Shown: in pieces, positions 56,325 to 64,000 of the stretch
Position numbering within the stretch: position 1 is the first letter of the stretch
Layout: each line of letters begins with the position of its first letter
DNA from: Megaustenia siamemsis
Lineage: Eukaryota > Mollusca > Gastropoda > Stylommatophora > Ariophantidae
Reading direction: 5' to 3'
Assembly: GCA_032433765.1 (NCBI GenBank)
Contig: JAVIAB010000051.1
Coordinates: 84,087,973 to 84,151,972 of the forward strand
Length of the DNA: 64,000 nt
Notes under the pieces: generated by a model
Seen by the model: only the letters and a program-made list of their open reading frames with translations
The model's database searches: none
What the model was told of the DNA's origin: nothing
Made by a program: the position numbers and the translations under genes

Positions 56325-56680
56325 AAACATCATTATCAACAAGTACCGGGCCTGCTGGCGTAGGTGATCATGTTGCTCCACAACTTTCGATATCGACAGT
56401 TATTTAGCATTTCTGTGGACCTTCTGCCAAGCCATTCTCTAAGCTGTCTGGTTATCTTTTCTCTTTGCTTCACTCTATCGCTTCGTCCCTCAATTTTCCA
56501 AGTTGTTACAATATACTCCAGCTGTTCTCTTCTCATTACATAGCCAAAACATGACGATTGCTTCTTCCTAATATTGGAAATTAGCTCTCTTTTTGCTATG
56601 GTCTCTGTCAGAACGTTTTCATTTCTCTTCTTAGCTGTTCATGGTATTCTCAACATTCTCCAGTAAAACCACATTTCTAT
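56325..56680 (-). mobile_element. LINE A 3' end
   Basis: The minus strand encodes KRNENVLTETIAKRELISNI, RKKQSSCFGYVMRREQLEYI, VTTWKIEGRSDRVKQREKI, TRQLREWLGRRSTEML and LWSNMITYASRPGTC, then a TGATAATGATG tail at 56327. Open for 66 codons at its end. It lies inverted to the copy at 55830-56152, about 170 bp away. Confidence 0.85.
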
Positions 56681-57009
56681 AGAAACATACATCACGTTAT
56701 TTTTTTAATTTATATTCACTGGAGGTTTGTTTACGTGCTCAACTTGAACATAAAACCTCTGTTTAATTTTCTGTCTCCGGAAGAAGTAAACATTTAATCT
56801 AGGGTTGTCAGATACACGTTTTGAGTCTGTGCTAAAGAGTACCTTTTAATAATCAGGGGGAAAATGCAGAAAAATTTTTGTAAACTGTTTTTACATGAAG
56901 TGCTCTGGATGCAGTTTATTACTGTCATCCTTATTGAAACAAGTTTATGTCACAGCATAAACCTGTTTAGGGGTATTCTATTTGCGTTTTTGCAGATATA
57001 ATGAAGGCA
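56681..57009. other. No gene recognised
   Basis: Spacer between LINE A fragments. Confidence 0.4.
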
Positions 57010-57262
57010 TTACAACATCAGAAAGAAACAATCAAGGTTTCTCGGGCACATCATGAGAAAAGGAAAGTTGGAATACTTGGTTACATCTGGCAAAATAAAA
57101 GGAAAGAGAGATCGCGGACGACAAAGAGAGAAATACTGGATAGCTTGGTGTCATGGCATGGAAAACGGTCAACAACAGAATTGATACGATGCACTGTAGA
57201 TAGAAGATTGTGGAAGGACATGATCGCCTGAGCCAACTATGGCACATGATGATGATGATTGC
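57010..57262 (+). mobile_element. LINE A 3' end
   Basis: The plus strand encodes HHEKRKVGILGYIWQNKRKE in one frame and the terminal EILDSLVSWHGKRSTTELIR then CTVDRRLWKDMIA, stop. It ends in CATGATGATGATGATT. Confidence 0.85.
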
Positions 57263-57369
57263 TACATTTATTATGTTTTGTTTTCTTGAGACAATCATAG
57301 AGCACTAGACGATGATGATTGCTACATTTATTATGTTTTGTTTTCTTGAGACAATCATACAGCACTAGA
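57247..57369. repeat. 60-bp direct duplication
   Basis: GATGATGATTGCTACATTTA..GAGCACTAGAC is repeated once, 60 bases apart, with one difference. The unit begins in the LINE A tail, so the duplication includes the insertion junction. Confidence 0.85.
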
Positions 57370-58327
57370 CAACGTCTAGATTGTGTTCCAATCTTCTCGA
57401 TATACTTGGGAACCTCCAGGAGAATCCTAACCGACGTACACGACCTCGTGTGCAAGGCCTGAGATCCATAAATTGTAAGGACGCATTACTGGCTGGATTT
57501 ACATGCTTGAAACTTGACTTAAATGTAAGATCATCTATTGAGTTGCTCAACTGTTACATTGTGTGGGCTAAAGAAAAGACGGGTCAGAGGTGGCTCATTC
57601 CACTTTACATTTGTTTCATAGCAATTATTCTGCTCCAAATCTTACAATAGCAAAAAATAAAAAATAAATTTAAAAAGTAAAAATCATGTGCCTTTCATTT
57701 CGTACCTTTGTTTTATTTGAGGCTGCGGGTGAGAATGATGCTATTAAGCAAAGAGAGAAAAAGTGCTGGGCTCTTCAAATGACTGATGATGAAACACTCT
57801 GATCCAAAAATGTTCACTTTCTGAGCTGTATAAAGTGCATCTTTCTTTAAAGAAAACTTCAGTTTTTTATCAACAAAAATAAAACTTGAAATGCCCATTT
57901 TTTGTGTAGTGGCCTTTTTTACGTGCAGTTTCTCAGATCTTTTAGAAGCCTTTTTGAGCCACGATGTGTTTTTCCTAATAATTGTTATTGTACTTGTGAT
58001 TGCTGTTATAATGTCAAATTTCATATTATGGCGTCACGGAACAATAACAAAACACATGCATTAATTATACGCTTTACTTTACAAGCTGACGCAGATTTTG
58101 CTTTACATCAACAATTGAAAAGTTGAAGCCAAATGAAAACACAAATTGACAGTGAAACTTGGGACTGTAAAATCTTTCTTTTTTCTTATAGAAACTGTAT
58201 TTGATGTGTTGTTATTTTGAAACAAAAATAAGTTTGTTCGTAATGTTTTTGTTAATATTCTAAAACAGGATAGTACGTAATTTAATAAATTTAATGATAA
58301 AAATTGACAAAATGAACAAAAATTGAC
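57370..58327. other. No gene recognised
   Basis: An 89-codon plus frame at 57381-57650 and a 103-codon minus frame at 57713-58024 show no domain I recognise and no splice context, so I do not call them. Confidence 0.4.
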
Positions 58328-58545
58328 AAAATGACAAGGGGTAGTTTCGATCCCAACTGATGGCTTCCGGGTTCACCCAGCCTTAAATGGGTACCGGATT
58401 TTTTCTGGGAAAGTAAAGCAGCATGGGCGTAATACCGACCACATTACCCCAAAAATCATGTGCTGAAATTCTGTAAAATATAGGGTCACTAACACCATAT
58501 TTCCCTATACGACGCTTGGCGTGACGGGGGTACTTTACTTTTTTA
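58328..58545 (+). mobile_element. SINE family S, head truncated after the A box
   Basis: Starts GGGTAGTTTCGATCCCAACT (B box), then the full body GGCTTCCGGGTTCACCC, TTAAATGGGTACCGG, TACCGACCACATTACCCC and the 3' end GGCGTGACGGGGGTACTTTA. The A box is missing. Confidence 0.85.
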
Positions 58546-58559
58546 ATATGTAAGGCGGA

Positions 58560-58866
58560 CTAAAAGACAAATGAGGAAGTTCTCAAAGAGGCCAACACAA
58601 AAAGGGAGCTCTTAAAAAACATCAGAAAGAAGCAATCAACATTTTTCGGGAATATCATGAGAAGAGAAAAGTTGGAATACTTGATTACAACTGGTAAAAT
58701 AAAAGGAAAGAGAGATCGCGGACGACAAAGAGAGAAAATACTGAATAGCTTGGTGTCATGGCATGGAAAACAGTCAACAACAGAACTGATACGATGCACT
58801 GTAGATAGAAGATTGTGGAGGGACATGATCGCCTACGCCAACCTGCAGGGTACATGATGATGATGA
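58560..58866 (+). mobile_element. LINE A 3' end, well conserved
   Basis: The last 66 codons are open: MRREKLEYLITTGKIKGKRD, RGRQREKILNSLVSWHGKQS, TTELIRCTVDRRLWRDMIAY, ANLQGT. It ends TGATGATGATGAAGG. It sits 14 bp after a SINE S. Confidence 0.9.
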
Positions 58867-59496
58867 AGGCGGACTGCATTACAACGCTGGCTTTATCTTA
58901 CTTTTCTTAACAACTTTTTTTTTTTCTACATCGAGGTACAGGAATGTGTTCGGGCCAATGTTTTTAAGTGCATCTCCTACATGACCTGAAGTCAACTCCA
59001 TTGTCTCCTATATTTACCTTGTCCCTATTTCTCTTTATTCTGAACATAGTTTTGGCGCTCGCACGTTGAGATAGTGCTGCAGGCGACTGGCCGTGGAGTG
59101 TAATGAAACTGTACCAGGTCCCGGCTTGGCGCTGGGACGGGATGTGTGATCTGTGTTCTACTGCAAATTTGCCAGCAGCTGGACTGCGATCAGGTCGAGT
59201 GTTTCACCGAAGTGGAGGCCTGACTTCATTTGTTGGGATAGCGATTCTTAGGGCGGGCTCACTGATCATGAAGTCTACATCAAAAATAGCACGAGGCGGA
59301 TCGAGATTGTGCGGCCTATGATGGCCGTTACAGCGACCCCGAAATGTCCAGTTTGAACTGCGTGCCATATATGTTTTCAACGCAGCACGCTCAATTGAAC
59401 AGTATGAACGTATAAACGCGCTGTATTACAGAACGCAACACCAGCACATTCAATAGAACAATATCAACGATCATGGTAAACAATTTGTTGGTTGCT
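58867..59496. other. No gene recognised
   Basis: GC content is a little higher at 59080-59340. A plus frame there (59103-59321) has no known domain. Confidence 0.4.
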
Positions 59497-60050
59497 GGAA
59501 CGTGGGCTGATCAGATATAGGAATACCGCGCCTGCAGTACGTGGGCTGATCAGATATAGGAATACCGCGCCTGCAATACGTGGGCTGATCAGATATAGGA
59601 ATACCGCGCCTGCAGTACGTGGGCTGATCAGATATAGGAATACCGCGCCTGCAGCACGTGGGCTGATCAGATATAGGAATACCGCGCCTGCAGCACGTGG
59701 GCTGATCAGATATAGGAATACCGCGCCTGCAGAACGTGGGCTGATCAGATATAGGAATACCGCGCCTGCAGTACGTGGGCTGATCAGATATAGGAATACC
59801 GCGCCTGCAGTACGTGGGCTGATCAGATATAGGAATACCGCGCCTGCAGTACGTAGGCTGATCAGATATAGGAATACCGCGCCTGCAGTACATGGGCTGA
59901 TCAGATATAGGAAAACTGCGCCTGCAGAACGTGGGCTGATCAGATATAGGAATACCGCGCCTGCAGTACGTGGGCTGATCAGATATAGGAATACCGCGCC
60001 TGCAGTACATGGGCTGATCAGATATAGGAATACTGCGCCTGCAGTAAAGC
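59497..60050. repeat. 39-bp GC-richer minisatellite, 14 units, open on both strands
   Basis: Unit GTGGGCTGATCAGATATAGG + AATACCGCGCCTGCAGTAC, over 95% identical, with most variation at the base after CTGCAG. Each unit carries two 6-bp palindromes (TGATCA, CTGCAG). As 39 is a multiple of three, one minus frame repeats YCRRGIPISDQPT and one plus frame RGLIRYRNTAPAV. I see no signal peptide, splice sites or flanking domain, so coding is unproven. Confidence 0.95.
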
Positions 60051-60744
60051 CATTCCGGTCTAAAGTCTAAAGTCTTTATTCTGATCGTTAATGCTTTCTG
60101 GAAGGTGCTATCTGGTGGTGATTGTGGTAAATGTCTGAACATATGTTTCTTCTTAATGTGCTTGCACTTATTGTGTGTATCTCTCTTTTCCTAAGTAAGG
60201 CTTTCACAGAGACAAGTTATGGTGCTGACCTCTGCTGTGAGGTCTACATATTTGTTTCATTTCCACGCCAAATATTACGAGTTATGTTTCTTTTTTTTTT
60301 CATTTAGTGACTCCTTCTGCTTATGAATCTGATAATGTGGAGAGATGTATCTATCTCGAACGACAATGAACACAAGTGCTCTTGGCAAACTATTAGTTGA
60401 TCTTGCATTTCTTTTTATTTGTCTAGATTGACAATCTTTACCATATTCCCTTTATTCAAGTGAGCGTCTATTTTTAGCAGGCCTTACTTTAGCAAACTTA
60501 TTAAGTTACTTAAATCAATTATATATATATTCATGATTATACAAAAATATACCTTTAAGGAAAAGCAGTGGAAGTAGTCGATCACTTTGTATATTTTGGA
60601 AGCTCCATAGATCAAGAAAGAGGCACAAAGAAGGAGATAATAATCACAATAGAAAAGGGGTACTAATGATTTTCAAAATCCTTGATAAAATATGGAGATA
60701 AAAATTACTAAGCGCAAAAACAAAGTTTGGGATTTTCAAATCAA
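60051..60744. other. No gene recognised
   Basis: Near 60560-60700 the plus strand has KKEIIITIEKG and similar lysine-rich bits that recall LINE C-termini but are too short to call. Confidence 0.35.
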
Positions 60745-61180
60745 GATGTATTTGGTTTGGTTATTTGGTTATGGAAAGCCCCGGTATCACTTCAAACGAA
60801 TTAAAATCCATAATTGCTCAACCGCCCGTGCCAGCGTAATCATCCGAATTAATATCTCATCTCCCAAACAAAGAAAGTTAACTGTAGTCCCCATCGTAGC
60901 AGTCTCAGCACACGCCAAAAAGACATAAGGCGAAACCGCGCAGAAAGTGAACACAGCCAACTGTTCCCTGTCACACGATATCATCATTCATCATAAACAA
61001 TTGGATTATGGAAACATGATCAAAACGGATGAGACACACAGTTCACGGTGTGCACAGAGCACTTAACTCAGTAGCTCCTGCAACAAGCCGGACTTGGAAT
61101 ATGAGGAAACTGCAACAAGGAACACTTTTCATGCATAGCCTTCAATTGTTCCCGCCGCCTATCCACCATATACAGGGAGT
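60745..61180 (+). repeat. Dispersed repeat R1, copy 3
   Basis: TTTGGTTATTTGGTTATGG, GCCCCGGTATCACTTC, GCTCAACCGCCCGTGCCAGC, AATATGAGGAAACTGCAAC. Over about 330 bp it is ~95% identical to 17232-17580, and it extends further right as the 36350 copy does. Confidence 0.85.
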
Positions 61181-61989
61181 TCACGTCCTCTTGAAAATGA
61201 TGATCGTCGTATTTTTTTAAAATGTATAGCGCTTGATGATGTTAGGCCATCGTTGTTGACTCCAATTCCGAACATATAGACACACAGTTAGTCGTCAAAT
61301 TATCCTCGCCGCACATCAAACAACAGACCGTAAGATTAGCGTACGGGGGCTCTAGGGATGTACGATGAGCCATTACGATGTCGTAGCACACACCAATGTC
61401 GTACATACAATTTCGCTCCCTATCGATTTCTGATTACTCTAGTGAAAGCAGCCTACGACGAACAAAACACAGTGCAAATTCCCTAAAGAGATAAAAACTG
61501 CTGCTGACGAAATAGTTTACATTAATGAGTAACATGGAAATAACTTGCGTCAAGAAATTCCAACAACGGTCATAAACAGAACCAATGTGACGTAAAGCGC
61601 AGATCAAGTCTAGACGTTGGAAGGTCTCATTCGCAACACTTTATTTGTCAAAACGGGACTGTTGCCGGCGTGCGACATCGCTTTAGCGGTGCAGATGTAA
61701 TAAGCAGATCATCATTTTTACTTTAACGCAGAAAAGTGCAACGGAGAATCGAAATTAATCAGACCCCGAATGCACTTTCTGCAGTGATCAAGAGAACGTG
61801 ACCCTAGATCCACCATCTTTACGACGGAAGTCCATCAAGATGTATTATACACCCTTAATTATGCGTGCTGAAGTTGGAAAAAAAGTAAAGAAATAGAAAA
61901 TAAACAGTATGCATTTGAAAACATATACTTGAAGAAAATACATCGTATACCGTGGAACAAATTGGACTAGTGCAGAAATAAGAGAAATG
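61181..61989. other. No gene recognised
   Basis: Mixed sequence; no domain-bearing frames. Confidence 0.4.
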
Positions 61990-62360
61990 ACAAAGCATCC
62001 AAAAATATAAATTATTGTTATGAGAAGAAGGTGGTCATATGCTGGCAATAGGATGAGAAGAGACCAACAGAGGAAGACAAAGCAGGCCATCAAATAGGAA
62101 CCAGAAGGTAAAAGAAAAAGAGGTCGAACTAGAGATACACTTAAAAGAACGCTGAAGCGAGAGCTAGCAACAGCTGACATCAGCTCCAACGCTGAGATTG
62201 AACAACTCGTCCAGAACGGAAACGTGTGGCGGCATACAATGCTGGTCTCGTGCAAGGGTCTGATGCTTGATAACAAAGATGGTCGGACATAGAGAGTCGA
62301 GAATGTTTGCCCTGTGTGTCGAATTCAGCTCGAAAGGAGTATAGATACATAGATTTATAT
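61990..62360 (+). pseudogene. LINE H 3' end with (GATA)n-like tail
   Basis: Plus strand: RRWSYAGNRMRRDQQRKTKQ, AIK, stop, EPEGKRKRGRTRDTLKRTLK, RELATADISSNAEIEQLVQN, GNVWRHTM, and a 3' UTR with TTTGCCCTGTGTG and CAGCTCGAAAGGAG then TATAGATACATAGAT. This is the standard RTE-like C-terminus (RRWxxxGHxxR, GKRKRGRP). One stop replaces the Trp before EPEG. 5'-truncated. Confidence 0.8.
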
Positions 62361-62521
62361 TAAGAGACCTTATGTAAGGTTGCATACGTCTGTGTAGCTA
62401 ATAAATGGTTCCGAACGTAAGGACCTCGTCCCTCCTTCGGAACGCTTCAAAGAGGATCTGAGAGTGGGTAGTGCGTTTTGGGCAAATCACTATCTCCAAA
62501 CCATTGGCCCAGACATAGTCA
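62361..62521. other. Spacer, nothing recognised
   Basis: No domain or repeat. Confidence 0.35.
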
Positions 62522-63055
62522 TAGTCATCATCATCAAGTACCATGCCTGTTGACCTAGATAATCGTGTTTCTTCACAAGTTTCGATCTCGACAGTTATTT
62601 ATCATTTCTGTTGTTGACCTTCAACCAAGCCATTCGCTTAAGCTGTTTGGTATCTTTTCTCTTTGCTTCTCTTATCTCTTAGTCCCTCAATTTACATAGT
62701 TCTTACAATATTTTACAGCTGTTCTCTTCTCATTACATGGCCGAAAAATGAGGATTGTTTCTTCCTAATATTGGAAATTAGCTGTCTTTTTGCTTTGGCC
62801 TCTTTCAGAACGTTTTCATTACTCTTCTTAGCTGTCCATGGTATTCTCAACATTCTTTTGTAAAACCACATTTCTACAGACTCCAGTGATTTTCTTGTCT
62901 GTTGTCCTATTGTCCATGATTAACATCCATGTGTTAAGACTGGCTGTACATTTCTTTTAAGAACTCTTTTTTTCTTGTTTCTATTGTAAAAAAATGGATT
63001 GCATAGTAGTATCTTCCTCATTTTTTGGAAAGCTGCTTTTGCCTGTGCAAAAGAC
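62522..63055 (-). mobile_element. LINE A 3' end
   Basis: On the minus strand the terminal KAAFQKMRKILL, QPVLTHGC, SVEMWFYKRMLRIPWTAKKS, NENVLKEAKAKRQLISNIRK and KQSSFFGHVMRREQL are followed by the last part in shifting frames and a (GATGAT) tail at 62522. 5'-truncated at about 63055. Confidence 0.85.
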
Positions 63056-63069
63056 ATAATAAGCAAACA

Positions 63070-63740
63070 TAAATGTCAGGAAGGAAAACACCATCTCTCA
63101 TACTCGGCACATGGAACGTTAGAACAATGTGTCCTGGATTAAATAACACCAACCTCACGAATGTAGAAAACATAAGGAAAACAGTCCTCATTGACATGAA
63201 GCTGCAGAGACAAGTTGATGTTCAGCCCTTCAATAAACAAGACTTGCAGATTGCGGTTCAGTCAGGGAAAAAATTATACCTTTATTCTGGCAGGGGCTAA
63301 ACCATGAGCTGCCTCACCTACATGGAGTGGGTTTTGCTGTGCATAATAAGTTCCTACATTCTATAAACACCCCCAAATGGTACATCAGAACGCATAATCT
63401 ATGAGAAAGTTCACCTATCTCGATGTCATGTCACAACCACTATCTCCAATGAAGAAGAAATACATTCCCAAATCGGAAAGGCGGGTTCCACATTTGGTAA
63501 CTTAAAGCTAGAGCATGGGCTAATGCCAAATTAACACTCAGGACTAGGATTCTAATTTACTAAAGTTGTGTGCTTAGTATACTTTTATATGGATCAGAAA
63601 CTTGGACTACATATGCAAAGGAGAAGAAAGGGTTAACTAGCTTTCATATGCATTGCCTTTGAACATCAAATGACAGGACCACGTAACCAACTCGAATGTC
63701 TTACAATGAGCCAAGCTCCAATCCATCATCGCAACACTTC
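63070..63740 (+). pseudogene. LINE H copy with endonuclease start joined to RT C-terminus
   Basis: The plus strand opens with a start codon and LILGTWNVRTMCPGLN, ENIRKTVLIDMKLQRQVDVQ and GKKLYLYSGRG, then HGVGFAVHNKFLHSINTP, the N-terminal part of an APE endonuclease. At about 63410 it switches to CHVTTTISNEEEIHSQIGKA, LRTRILIY and CVLSILLYGSETWTTYAKEK, which lie after the RT palm in full elements. About 2 kb in between is missing. Frames are broken at several points. Confidence 0.8.
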
Positions 63741-64000
63741 GGGGTCGTAGTCTAAGGTTGCTGTGTCCCCGAAATATTTGTTGCTTTCTTTGTTAGGACT
63801 GCTTCTGTTAGAATGGTGTAACTCGATCACATTCAATTCTTAGACGGTGATATTGTTACGGAGAACATGCTGATGAATGGCTACCCTGGTATCATCAGCT
63901 GATTTACCCGTCACCAATTGCGACCGGCAGTCCGCCCCTTCTGTTAACGTTACACTGGTGGTGGTGCTATTTCTGAATGGGACCGCTGGACATGTTGTTT
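63741..64000. other. No gene recognised
   Basis: Window end; no domain or repeat recognised. Confidence 0.35.

Noticed and set aside
57381..57650. 89-codon plus-strand frame ending in a hydrophobic segment
   Set aside because: A C-terminal hydrophobic stretch alone is weak evidence; no homologue recognised and no start or splice context.
59471..60142. 223-codon minus-strand repeat protein
   Set aside because: Kept only as a low-probability finding: the opposite strand is equally open and no start context, signal peptide or splice site supports a gene.

Overview
This is eukaryotic, AT-rich, intron- and repeat-dominated DNA. It has no prokaryotic operons, rRNA, CRISPR array or plasmid/phage features. 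The best guess is a mollusc, probably a heterobranch gastropod. The reasons are the mix of APE-type LINEs resembling those of gastropod genomes, tRNA-derived SINEs, a class-A GPCR exon, a MEGF-like EGF exon and an extreme load of minisatellites. The species cannot be named from sequence alone.

Only two pieces look like host coding sequence. Both are on the minus strand near the left end: an EGF-like exon (about 3604-3826) and the last exon of a class-A GPCR (about 4293-4820, TM5-TM7, with an apparent frameshift before TM7). Nearly everything else is transposable-element debris or tandem repeat.

Family letters are mine. LINE A (FIDYTKAFDKV / VRQGCVLSPDLF, tail (TGATGA)n): many copies on both strands, at 10.6-12.6, 13.7, 21.1-22.1, 29.6-30.1, 41.9-42.4, 48.5, 50.3-52.1, 52.1-53.0, 55.8-58.9 and 62.5-63.1 kb. 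LINE B (FADDQVLIHE / WFGHITR): 8.3-10.0, 24, 46.2-47.8 and 48.7-50.3 kb. LINE C (RDRAEWRSMV 3' end): 13.9, 34.0, 35.3 and 48.0 kb. LINE D (RRVVANATFCKGHAT 3' end): 22.6 and 48.3 kb. LINE F (RNase H type, (AATAACTC)n tail): 18.3-19.8 and 34.5-35.2 kb. LINE G (RNase H type, (GA)n tail): 14.3-15.5 kb, with probable 3' UTR copies at 2.1 and 2.6 kb. LINE H (GTWNVRTMCPG endonuclease, (GATA)n or (TCAA)n tails): 19.8, 31.4, 44.3-46.2, 62.0 and 63.1 kb. SINEs: one tRNA-derived family (S) with clear A and B boxes has copies at 0.3-0.66, 7.1-7.6, 25.4, 30.3 and 58.3 kb. A second SINE at 7.9 kb shares its 3' tail with LINE H. A third forms head-to-head foldbacks at 11.1 and 40.0 kb.

Between these lie about twenty tandem arrays with units from 3 to 89 bp, many in the 19-53 bp range. 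The largest are 37.3-39.15 kb (about 43-bp unit), 42.7-43.8 kb (about 53-bp unit), 26.3-27.2 kb (89-bp unit), 16.5-18.0 kb (41-bp unit) and a 2-kb GAT/GGT array at 53.7-55.7 kb. Several arrays were later split by SINE, LINE or other repeat insertions. Three arrays are amplified pieces of LINE coding sequence.

I see no coherent new gene system. The most interesting signals are structural: LINE-internal tandem amplification, head-to-head SINE foldbacks, a SINE/LINE shared 3' tail, and nested retroinsertions with readable target-site duplications.
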